Positions 1 to 7,754 of a DNA stretch of 13,246 nt are shown here, in pieces (the first letter of the stretch is position 1; each line of letters opens with the position of its first letter). A program made the position numbers and the translations under genes. The stretch lies in NCBI GenBank assembly GCA_902783735.1, contig CACZSE010000048.1:1-13246 (forward strand). Direction: 5' to 3'. Below the pieces are notes generated by a model. That model was not told the DNA's origin, ran no database searches, and saw only the letters and a list, made by a program, of their open reading frames with translations. The DNA is from an uncultured Lachnospiraceae bacterium (GTDB lineage: Bacteria; Bacillota; Clostridia; Lachnospirales; Lachnospiraceae).

Positions 1-2
1 TC

Positions 3-353
3 ATCAATGTAGTCATAGCCGGAGAAAGAAAAAGAGAAGTTGCTCTGTTAAGGATGTTCGGTGTTTCATCAAAAAGAGTTATGAGTCTTCTTATCTCCGA
101 GTATGCACTGTCAGGGCTCTTAGGAGCCCTGATCGGTTGTCTTTTGGGAACGTTGTTTATTGTACCCTTTGGTAACTACATTGGATTTCGGTTGGAAATG
201 CCCTATCTCGGACCGGGCATTATCAATATTATTTTGACTTATGTGTTTATAATTTTTATTGTTACGTCCATAACCGTAACTTCTTCCTTATTTCCGGTTA
301 TACACATAAGCAGGATGCAGCCCTATACCGCTCTTAGGAAGGAAGGTGAATGA
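3..353 (+). CDS. ABC transporter permease, FtsX/MacB type (C-terminal part)
   Basis: This is the 3' end of a gene that starts outside the window; the open frame runs from the left edge to the stop at 351-353. The visible ~116 residues begin with a hydrophilic stretch ending in REVALLRMFGVS, which is characteristic of FtsX-family permeases just before a transmembrane helix. Two hydrophobic segments follow: one rich in Gly and Leu, the other rich in Ile, Val and Phe. The C-terminus is short and charged. Its stop overlaps the start of the next gene, an ATPase, in an ATGA arrangement, so the two are translationally coupled subunits of one exporter or lipoprotein/antimicrobial-peptide-handling system. 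The substrate cannot be told from the sequence. An internal ATG at 54 gives a shorter frame but would cut through the conserved part, so it is not the start. Confidence 0.85.
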   Translation: MNVVIAGERKREVALLRMFGVSSKRVMSLLISEYALSGLLGALIGCLLGTLFIVPFGNYIGFRLEMPYLGPGIINIILTYVFIIFIVTSITVTSSLFPVIHISRMQPYTALRKEGE

Positions 354-1000
354 TCATGCTGTTGAAAGCAGAAAACATCGGTATGACCTATCCTAAGAGT
401 GACAGGGTGATCCTGAAAGAACAAAGCTTAAATATAGAAAGAAACGATCTGATCGTGATAACAGGTCCCTCGGGAAGAGGAAAGAGTACATTACTTGCCA
501 TTGCAGGCGGTATCTTAAGACCCACATCGGGACATGTATATTTTGAAGATAAAGATCTGTATTCATTATCCGATAAGGAGCTTTCAGATATACACAGAAC
601 AAAGATAGGCTATGTTCCCCAAAGCAACGTCATGCTGAAGGATTATAATATTTTAGACAACATTGTCATGCCCTTTGTTTTGGGGGATAAAAATACCGAC
701 GTAAATGCTCTTAAACAAAAAGCCCTCGAGCTCATGAGCAAATTTAAGATAGAGGATCTTGAAAAAAGATATCCTTTTGAGCTTTCGGGAGGAGAATTAA
801 AAAGAGTTTCTCTGATAAGGGCCTTATTACCGGAACCGGATCTTATCATTGCCGATGAGCCGACAACAGGTATCGATCCACAGACTTCGGACATTATTTT
901 AGATCAACTTAAGCATTACAGCAGCTTGTTAAAAGCTGTGCTTATAGCCACTCATGACAGTAAAGCAGAAGGTTATGCATCATTTGTTATAAGGTTATAA
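350..1000 (+). CDS. ABC transporter ATP-binding protein, MacB/LolD-like
   Basis: A 216-residue nucleotide-binding subunit that powers the adjacent FtsX-type permease by ATP hydrolysis at the cytoplasmic face. Visible motifs in order are a Walker A loop GPSGRGKST near residue 40 (the usual Ser is Arg), a Q-loop near PQSN, the signature LSGGE followed by LKR, Walker B LIIADEP, and the H-loop ATHD close to the C-terminus. The length is normal for the single-domain MacB/LolD family. The ATG at 350 overlaps the permease stop and has AGGAAGG just upstream. A second ATG at 356 is a possible alternative start. The gene appears unrelated to the nitrogenase-like cluster further on; 130 bases without a gene separate it from cysteine synthase. 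Confidence 0.9.
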   Translation: MIMLLKAENIGMTYPKSDRVILKEQSLNIERNDLIVITGPSGRGKSTLLAIAGGILRPTSGHVYFEDKDLYSLSDKELSDIHRTKIGYVPQSNVMLKDYNILDNIVMPFVLGDKNTDVNALKQKALELMSKFKIEDLEKRYPFELSGGELKRVSLIRALLPEPDLIIADEPTTGIDPQTSDIILDQLKHYSSLLKAVLIATHDSKAEGYASFVIRL

Positions 1001-1006
1001 GAAAAA

Positions 1007-1061
1007 ACTATCACAAGCGATAACAATTAACGATTTTTCAAAACATAAGATGAGTGATAGT
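1007..1061 (+). other. Inverted repeat in the leader region upstream of cysteine synthase
   Basis: Eight bases, ACTATCAC (1007-1014), are exactly complementary to GTGATAGT (1054-1061), with 39 bases between. They lie in the 130-base gap between the ABC ATPase and cysK. The sequence could form a leader stem-loop or operator half-sites. There is no T-run after it, so it is not a classical terminator. A weak promoter-like pair (TTTTCA at 1035-1040, TAGTAT at 1058-1063, spacing 17) lies inside it, but both boxes match consensus poorly. Confidence 0.3.
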
Positions 1062-1096
1062 ATATAGCTAACCCAAACGGAATATATGGTCTGATT

Positions 1097-1109
1097 TTTG
1101 AGACTCAAA
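1097..1109. promoter_or_regulatory. Short palindrome just upstream of the cysK ribosome site
   Basis: TTTGAG and CTCAAA flank a single central A, giving a perfect 6+1+6 palindrome that ends six bases before the AAAGGAGG ribosome site of cysK. The position would suit a repressor operator or a small leader hairpin. No regulator is identified and a chance occurrence is plausible. Confidence 0.25.
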
Positions 1110-1130
1110 TGTATAAAGGAGGAAGCAAAC

Positions 1131-2066
1131 ATGAGTGAGATCAAACAGAGTGCATTGGAATTGATTGGTGGTACACCGATATTACAGCTTAACGGCTATT
1201 CAAAGAAAAAAGGAATAAGTGACGCTACGGTTTTAGCTAAGTTAGAGTATCTTAATCCCGCCGGAAGCGTAAAGGACAGAATCGCTTTGGCAATGATCAA
1301 GGACGCAGAGGATAAGGGACTTTTGAAGCCGGGCGCAACCATCATAGAGCCTACCAGCGGAAACACCGGAATCGGACTTGCCGCTGTGGCAGCAGCTAAA
1401 GGATACAGAGCGATCCTTACATTGCCCGATACCATGAGCGTAGAGAGAAGAAATCTTCTTAAGGCTTACGGTGCTGAGCTTGTACTTACAGAAGGTGCTA
1501 AGGGCATGAAGGGTGCTATTGCAAAGGCAGAAGAGCTCAACAAAGAGATCGAAGGATCAGTTATCCTCGGTCAGTTCGTAAATCCTGCCAACCCCAAGGT
1601 TCACAAAGAGACCACAGGTCCCGAGATCTGGAAGCAGACAGACGGTAAGGTAGATATCTTTGTTGCAGGTGTAGGTACCGGCGGAACCATTACAGGTGTA
1701 GGCGAGTACTTAAAGGAGCAGAATCCCAACGTTAAGGTAGTTGCTGTTGAGCCCGCAACAAGTGCAGTTCTTTCAACAGGAACACCCGGTGCTCACAAGA
1801 TCCAGGGTATCGGCGCAGGCTTCGTTCCGGATGTTCTCAATACAAAGGTTTACGATGAGATCATTCCTATCCAGAACGAGGATGCATTTGCAGAAGGAAA
1901 GACATTTGCGGTAACTGAAGGTATACTCGTAGGTATTTCTTCAGGAGCAGCACTTAAAGCAGCCGAGATACTTGCTAAGAGACCTGAGAACAAGGGAAAA
2001 GTCATCGTAGCACTTCTTCCCGATTCAGGTGACAGATATCTTTCAACACCTTTATTTAACAACTGA
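1131..2066 (+). CDS. cysK: Cysteine synthase (O-acetylserine sulfhydrylase)
   Basis: A 311-residue cytosolic PLP enzyme that makes L-cysteine from O-acetylserine and sulfide. The PLP lysine is Lys48 in the conserved PAGSVKDR context. The substrate loop TSGNTG is at residues 75-80, the phosphate-binding glycine loop GTGGT is near residue 183, and the late ISSGAA motif holds the pyridine-nitrogen serine. The length is normal for CysK. I chose the ATG at 1131 because AAAGGAGG sits 8 bases upstream; the frame can be extended to a TTG at 1098 but that has no ribosome site. The gene is followed by a hairpin terminator before the tRNA-like gene and the nitrogenase-like cluster, so it is probably its own transcription unit. 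Its position beside a cysteine tRNA and cysteine-rich iron-sulfur proteins suggests a shared need for cysteine or handling of released sulfide; that is inference. Confidence 0.96.
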   Translation: MSEIKQSALELIGGTPILQLNGYSKKKGISDATVLAKLEYLNPAGSVKDRIALAMIKDAEDKGLLKPGATIIEPTSGNTGIGLAAVAAAKGYRAILTLPDTMSVERRNLLKAYGAELVLTEGAKGMKGAIAKAEELNKEIEGSVILGQFVNPANPKVHKETTGPEIWKQTDGKVDIFVAGVGTGGTITGVGEYLKEQNPNVKVVAVEPATSAVLSTGTPGAHKIQGIGAGFVPDVLNTKVYDEIIPIQNEDAFAEGKTFAVTEGILVGISSGAALKAAEILAKRPENKGKVIVALLPDSGDRYLSTPLFNN

Positions 2067-2147
2067 TAATTATTACGGAGCGGATTATGTGTAGATGCCA
2101 CATGTTTTATACGTAACAAAATATTGGTAGTTATAAACTGATGGAAA

Positions 2148-2190
2148 ACCGGAGGTTTTATAACATATTTATAAAACCCCCGGTATTTTT
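2148..2190 (+). terminator. Intrinsic terminator after cysK (possible leader attenuator for the downstream cluster)
   Basis: A 16-base arm at 2148-2163 pairs with 2169-2184 around a 5-base loop, with one internal A-C mismatch and a GC-rich base, and is followed by ATTTTTAT. This is a good rho-independent terminator for cysK. Only 9 bases separate its T-run from the tRNA-like gene, so there is no room for a normal promoter between them. The downstream genes must use a promoter upstream of the hairpin (a TATAAA box at 2132-2137 lacks a good -35), read through it, or start inside the tRNA-like region. Confidence 0.8.
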
Positions 2191-2199
2191 ATGCCTTGA

Positions 2200-2269
2200 G
2201 ATGCCGTAGCCGCGGGAATGGCATAGGCTTGCAAAGCTGAAGTTGGTGGTTCGAGTCCACTCGGTATCA
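2200..2269 (+). tRNA. tRNA-Cys(GCA)-like gene, atypical
   Basis: The region folds as a 70-nt cloverleaf. The acceptor stem is 2200-2206 with 2262-2268 (seven pairs, one G-U). T8 and A9 are present. The D stem is GCC/GGC with an 8-base loop holding GGG. The anticodon loop TTGCAAA (2229-2235) reads GCA, decoding cysteine codons. The variable loop is 4 bases, and the T arm 2245-2261 has the canonical TTCGAGT loop. Oddities are an anticodon stem with a mismatch (A28-G42) and a G-U pair, base A at the discriminator position where bacterial tRNA-Cys usually has U, and no encoded CCA. It may be a real minor tRNA-Cys, a specialised tRNA-like RNA, or a decaying gene. It ends 31 bases before the NifB-like start with no terminator between, so it could be processed from the leader of the nitrogenase-like transcript. 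Confidence 0.6.
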
Positions 2270-2300
2270 TTTTAAAATTCATATAGAAAGAAGGAGCGGT

Positions 2301-3165
2301 ATGAGCAATACATATAAAGATCTTCAAAATTCTCATCCCTGCTTCGGCGGACATAAGAACAATGCCGGTCGTATACATCTTCCGGTGAGTCCGGGATGTA
2401 ACATAGCATGCAGATTTTGTGACAGGACGATCAACGATGTCGAGGAACGTCCGGGTGTTACCTCAAAGGTTTTAAAACCCGCAGACGTCGAAGACATTTT
2501 AAAGAAAGCACTGGATATCTGTCCGGACATTAAGGTGGCCGGAATAGCCGGACCGGGCGATACGCTCGCAACGGACTACGCGCTTGAAACATTTGAGATC
2601 ATAAAGGAAAAGTTCCCCGATCTTATCAAATGTATGAGTACAAACGGTTTGTTACTTGCCGAAAGAGCAGATGATGTGATCCGCATAGGGATCGATTCTC
2701 TCACAGTCACGGTCAATGCCGTGGATCCTGAGATAGAAAGTAAGCTAAACGACTTTATCATTTACCACGGCGAAAAGATAGAAGGCGTTGAAGCTGCAAA
2801 GATACTGATAAAGAATCAGCTTGAAGGCATTAAAAAGGTTGCCGATGCCGGTATCACCGTAAAGGTAAATACTGTTTTGGTTCCCGAGATAAACGGAGAA
2901 CACATTGAAGAGATAGCAAAGACGGTAAAAGAGGCAGGTGCAAAGATATATAACATCATTCCTCTCATTCCTCAGTATAAGCTTAAGGATGTGAAGGCTC
3001 CCGTCTGTGCCCAGATCGATGAAGCAAGAACGAAGGCATCTAAATACATAGATGTGTTCAGACATTGTCAGCACTGCAGAGCAGATGCAGTGGGAGTTCC
3101 CGGCAAGTCGGAATTCGGAGATCAGATATATCAGAGACGTTTGAACATTAAGGAGACATTTTCAC

Positions 3166-3173
<8 letters not shown>
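2301..3173 (+). CDS. nifB: NifB-type radical SAM FeS-cofactor maturase (NifB-co synthase)
   Basis: A 290-residue radical SAM enzyme of the NifB family, which in nitrogenase biogenesis fuses two [4Fe-4S] units with a SAM-derived carbon and a sulfur to give the [8Fe-9S-C] cluster NifB-co. All diagnostic motifs are present: N-terminal HPCF (Cys14), GRIHLPV, the radical SAM CxxxCxxC at Cys33, Cys37 and Cys40, a GPGD motif, STNG, VKVNTVLVPEING, and C-terminal HCQHCRADAVG (Cys256, Cys259). The length fits the short form without a fused NifX domain; a separate NifX-type gene overlaps its 3' end by 8 bases instead. AAGGAG lies upstream of the ATG. It is the first protein gene of the cluster, implying that a complex iron-sulfur cofactor is built for the NifDK-like proteins downstream. 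The real product could be a variant cluster. Confidence 0.92.
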
Positions 3174-4382
<1,209 letters not shown>

Positions 4383-4405
4383 TCGTATCGGGAGGAAAGA
4401 TCAAT

Positions 4406-5872
4406 ATGGCTATTAATCTAAGTAATTCTAACGTTGGTACAAGAGAGAACAGAATCGGATCCATTACCGGTTATGTAGGAACTCTTAAGGATCTTGCAGG
4501 ACAGAGTGAATGCGGAACCTTAAAAGGATGCTCAAGATGCTTCTCACAGTCCAGCACATGCTTGTCTTCCTGCGGTCTCAGTCAGCTTGCGGCCATAAGA
4601 GATGTAGCGATCATTCACCATGGACCTGCGGGATGTTCCGTATCGGCATCAAGTGCCTACTATATGGCTAAGGTTATGGCGAAGAAAAGAGGCGTTACCA
4701 GTGATACTGTATATGTCGGAACCGATATGAATGAAAATGATACCATTTTCGGTTCTACGGCTACACTGAAAGAAGTCATCTTAGAAGTAAATAAAAGATA
4801 CTCTCCCAAGGCTATCTTTGTATCAAGTGCATGTGCTACAGGTATCATCGGTGAAGATATAGACAGCATAGTTGAAGAGGTTCGTGACAAAGTAGGAGTA
4901 CCGATCGTAGCGGTTCATTGTGAAGGCTTCAAGTCAAGAATATGGGCAACCGGATTTGACATTGCTGATCATGCAGTATTACAGGAGATCGTTCAGCCTC
5001 CGAGAGAAGGCGTAAAGACAAACAAGATCAACTTTAAGAACTTCTTTGAGAGTGCAAGACCCGAGATCATAGAGATGTTCAAAAACTTCGACCTTGATCC
5101 CGTGTTCTTATATTGTAACTCAAGCATCGAAGAACTGTCTCATCTTTCTGAGAGCATCGCAACAACCTGTATCTGCGGTACACTCGGAAACTATCTTGGA
5201 AATGCTCTTGAAGAAAAATACGGCGTTCCTTACGTAAGAAGCATTAACCAGTGCGGTATAAAGGGCTTTGAGACCTGGCTTCGTGAGATCGGTAAGGTTA
5301 CAAACAGAAGCGACAAGATAGAGAAATACATTGAGGAACAGAGAGCAATCTACATTCCTCAGATCGAAGAAGTTAAGAAAGAGCTTAAAGGTCTTACTGC
5401 AGTACTCGGCATGGGACCCGGCTATACATTTGAAGTTTCAAGAGTGCTTGATGAGCTCGGTATAAAGGTTGTCTGGGCTCTTGCATGGCACTATGACAAG
5501 AAATACGAGAACGGAGATGTTCCTCCGTCAATGAAGTATCTGCTTGACAATGATATTGACTTTGAAGCAAGTGTTGCCGATCAGCAGAACTATGAAGTAA
5601 TGAATATCTTAAACAAGTATCAGCCTGATATGTACCTTTCAAGACATCCGGGTTCAACTGTTTGGGCTATCAAGAACGGAACACCTGCCGTGTACGTTGC
5701 AGACGAATATATGATATTCGGTTACAAGCATACATTGGAATTTGCAAAGACTATCGTGGATGCCATAAAGAACAGAAGCTTTGAAGAAAATCTTGCAAAG
5801 AGAACAAAGCTGCCGTATACAGACTGGTGGTATAAACAGAATGTTGACGCATTCTTAGAGGAGGCTATATAA
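4406..5872 (+). CDS. NifD/NifE-like nitrogenase component 1 alpha-type subunit (D1)
   Basis: A 488-residue oxidoreductase/nitrogenase component 1 family protein. Likely P-cluster ligands are Cys52 (or Cys56), Cys77 in HGPAGC and Cys143 in ACATGIIGEDI. Cys257 aligns without gaps to NifD Cys275, the FeMo-co ligand, in front of the conserved EEKYGVPY. The second ligand, His442, has no equivalent: the segment after GTP at 425-427 has Ala432 or Tyr430 there. In the CEGF segment at 172-175, NifD Gln191 and His195 are replaced by Trp180 and Phe184, and Arg96 is lost, so N2 reduction is very unlikely. Five cysteines lie at residues 36-56. Possible roles are a NifE-like cofactor scaffold or a catalytic subunit for another substrate. 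It is 23 bases after the NifH-like gene and directly abuts K1. Confidence 0.9.
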   Translation: MAINLSNSNVGTRENRIGSITGYVGTLKDLAGQSECGTLKGCSRCFSQSSTCLSSCGLSQLAAIRDVAIIHHGPAGCSVSASSAYYMAKVMAKKRGVTSDTVYVGTDMNENDTIFGSTATLKEVILEVNKRYSPKAIFVSSACATGIIGEDIDSIVEEVRDKVGVPIVAVHCEGFKSRIWATGFDIADHAVLQEIVQPPREGVKTNKINFKNFFESARPEIIEMFKNFDLDPVFLYCNSSIEELSHLSESIATTCICGTLGNYLGNALEEKYGVPYVRSINQCGIKGFETWLREIGKVTNRSDKIEKYIEEQRAIYIPQIEEVKKELKGLTAVLGMGPGYTFEVSRVLDELGIKVVWALAWHYDKKYENGDVPPSMKYLLDNDIDFEASVADQQNYEVMNILNKYQPDMYLSRHPGSTVWAIKNGTPAVYVADEYMIFGYKHTLEFAKTIVDAIKNRSFEENLAKRTKLPYTDWWYKQNVDAFLEEAI

Positions 5873-7171
5873 ATGGCGAAGTTACTCGACAAACAAAGAT
5901 ATAAGTGCGCGCTTGCAGCCATGCAGACGGTTCAGGCTATAGAAAGAGCATTGCCGGTCCTTCATTCGGGCCCCGGATGTGCTCAGAAGCTTTCGGAATC
6001 TACTGGAAGTTCAGGATATTTTTCACCCAATATTTTCCCCTGTACAAGTATCAATGAAAAGGACGTTGTATTCGGTGGAGTGAAAAAGCTCAATTCAACC
6101 ATTGAAAATGCTCTCAAGGTTGTAGATGCCGATCTTTATGTTGTACTTACGGGATGTATCCCAGAGATAGTCGGAGATGATACAGGTGAAGTGGTATCAA
6201 GATTTGCCGACAGTGAAAAGCCTGTAATATATGCTCCTACAGCAGGATTTAAGGGAAATAACTTTAAGGGTCACGAGCAGGTAGTAGATGCCATCATCGA
6301 TCAGTATTTAAAGAAATCCGATCAGAAAGAAAAGGGGCTTATAAACATCTGGGCAGATGTTCCTTATCAGGATCTTTTCTGGCTGGGAAACATTAGACAG
6401 CTTGAAAAGCTCATTTCAGAGCTCGGTCTTACACCCAATACCATCTTCGGATACAAGAGAGGCATAAAGAACATAGATAAGATCCCTCATGCGGAATTCA
6501 ACCTTTTGGTTTCTCCCTGGGTAGGTCTTTCAAACATGAAGAAGATGGAGCGTAAGCTCGGTATACCCTATCTTCATTACAATACTCTTCCGATCGGTGC
6601 TACGGAAACAAGCAAATTCTTAAGAGAGGTCGGAAAGTTTGCCGGTGTTGATGAAGCAAAGGTTGAGGCTGTCATTAAGGAACACGAAGACTATTATTAT
6701 TACCTTATTGAGAGATATGCGGATCTGTTCCTTGAAAACAGAGTTATAAACAAGCAGTTCACGGTTGTTGCCGATGCACAGTATACTCTCGGTATTACCA
6801 AGTTTCTGGTAAATGATCTAGGTCTTGTTCCCGCTAAGCAGTTTATTGTGGATGATACTCCCAAAAACTACAGAGATCAGATAACGGAAGAATTTAAAAA
6901 GCTAAACTTCGGTATTGAGGCTGAGGTATCATTTGAAACCGACGGCTATAAGATACATGAAGAGATAAAGAATCATGATTATCACGGATATCCTCTTGTA
7001 CTTGGCGGCTACTATGAAAAAGAAGTAACCGAAAATCTCAAAGGAAACTTCTTAAATGTTTCATGGCCGGTACAGGATAAGGTCGTATTCGACAGTTTCT
7101 ATGTGGGCTACGAAGGCGGTATAAGACTTATAGAAGATATCTATACCGTGGCTGTTTCGAGATTTAACTGA
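5873..7171 (+). CDS. NifK/NifN-like nitrogenase component 1 beta-type subunit (K1)
   Basis: A 432-residue beta-type partner of D1. Its ATG follows the D1 stop with no gap, and its GAGGAGG ribosome site lies inside the end of D1, so the pair is translationally coupled and probably made in equal amounts. The three expected P-cluster cysteines are Cys12, Cys36 (in HSGPGC) and Cys95 (in LTGC, before GDD). Keeping the third one argues against a plain NifN, which usually lacks it. The protein lacks the long N-terminal extension of Mo-nitrogenase NifK; the first cluster cysteine is only 12 residues from the start. The C-terminus shares the pattern GY-x-G then EDIY with K2, pointing to an ancient cassette duplication. 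Expected to form an alpha2beta2 complex with D1. Confidence 0.9.
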   Translation: MAKLLDKQRYKCALAAMQTVQAIERALPVLHSGPGCAQKLSESTGSSGYFSPNIFPCTSINEKDVVFGGVKKLNSTIENALKVVDADLYVVLTGCIPEIVGDDTGEVVSRFADSEKPVIYAPTAGFKGNNFKGHEQVVDAIIDQYLKKSDQKEKGLINIWADVPYQDLFWLGNIRQLEKLISELGLTPNTIFGYKRGIKNIDKIPHAEFNLLVSPWVGLSNMKKMERKLGIPYLHYNTLPIGATETSKFLREVGKFAGVDEAKVEAVIKEHEDYYYYLIERYADLFLENRVINKQFTVVADAQYTLGITKFLVNDLGLVPAKQFIVDDTPKNYRDQITEEFKKLNFGIEAEVSFETDGYKIHEEIKNHDYHGYPLVLGGYYEKEVTENLKGNFLNVSWPVQDKVVFDSFYVGYEGGIRLIEDIYTVAVSRFN

Positions 7172-7198
7172 TCAAAAACAAACAAAGATCAACAACAG

Positions 7199-7234
7199 AT
7201 GGGCACAAACGTAAAAGAATTGGTTTGTGTCCAT
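7199..7234 (+). other. Strong intergenic hairpin between K1 and the second NifX gene
   Basis: Twelve bases at 7199-7210 pair with 7223-7234 (eleven Watson-Crick pairs and one G-U) around a 12-base loop. The hairpin sits in the only sizeable gap (89 bases) inside the cluster, 26 bases before the second NifX-type start. No T-run follows, so it is not a standard terminator. It could mark a processing or stability point that sets relative expression of the D1/K1 and D2/K2 halves, or be a protein-binding site. Confidence 0.5.
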
Positions 7235-7260
7235 TTATGCATACTAAAAAGGAGCTTGAT

Positions 7261-7722
7261 ATGGCATATAAGATCGCTATAGGAACATCGGACGGAGTGA
7301 ATGTGGATCTTAAATTCGGTGAAGTAAAAAGCTTTACCATTTACAGTGTGGAAGGAAAGGAATATGGCCTTTTAGAGGTAAGAGACGTACCTGAGGCAGA
7401 CACTTCTAAAGAAGCAGAAGCTTCAGGCTGTGCACCATCAGGATGTGAACAACCCACTCAGGGATGCTCAGTCGGATGTGGTGGTTGCGGCGGCAATTCA
7501 TCAGGCTGCGGAGGTCCGGGTGAGTTAACGGAAAAGATCGCGGTCATAGGAGACTGCAGAAGTGTTGTATGTAAAAAGGTTGGCTTTCAGGCTCAAAAGC
7601 AATTTGAGAAAAAAGCCATTTCAGTATTTGATGTTGAATGCACGGTCAAAGAGGCATTGGATAAGATCACGTTCTATTATGACAAACTCGACAATCATCA
7701 GTCGTTAAAGGTAAACAGGTAA
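7261..7722 (+). CDS. NifX-domain protein with a cysteine-rich insert (second copy)
   Basis: A 153-residue protein whose ends resemble the NifX/NafY cofactor-binding fold (IAIGTSDG and KFGEVKSF at the start; a beta-alpha C-terminal half from residue 91). The fold is interrupted near the middle by a Gly/Cys-rich segment with six cysteines at 57, 62, 69, 73, 76 and 83. Further cysteines are at 99, 104 and 127. The insert could bind an Fe-S cluster or metal, or deliver one. The ATG at 7261 was chosen because AAAGGAG lies 7 bases upstream; the frame extends to a TTG at 7225, but that lies inside the intergenic hairpin. It sits just ahead of the second D/K pair, as the first NifX-type protein precedes NifH-D1-K1, so each half may have its own carrier. 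Confidence 0.8.
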   Translation: MAYKIAIGTSDGVNVDLKFGEVKSFTIYSVEGKEYGLLEVRDVPEADTSKEAEASGCAPSGCEQPTQGCSVGCGGCGGNSSGCGGPGELTEKIAVIGDCRSVVCKKVGFQAQKQFEKKAISVFDVECTVKEALDKITFYYDKLDNHQSLKVNR

Positions 7723-7754
7723 GTATTTAGGTAAGATCGGAAAGGAGAATGACT

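Noticed and set aside
1001..1130. T-box or SAM riboswitch upstream of cysK
   Set aside because: The gap is only 130 bases. I see no T-box consensus, no specifier/antiterminator arrangement and no SAM-riboswitch core, only an 8-base inverted repeat and a short palindrome.
2200..2269. tRNA as an integration site of a mobile island
   Set aside because: No second copy of the tRNA 3' end and no integrase or transposase is visible in the window. The base composition of the cluster resembles its flanks.
7225..7260. Extended N-terminus for the second NifX-type protein from a TTG codon
   Set aside because: The extension lies partly in the hairpin and has no ribosome site; ATG at 7261 has AAAGGAG at proper spacing.
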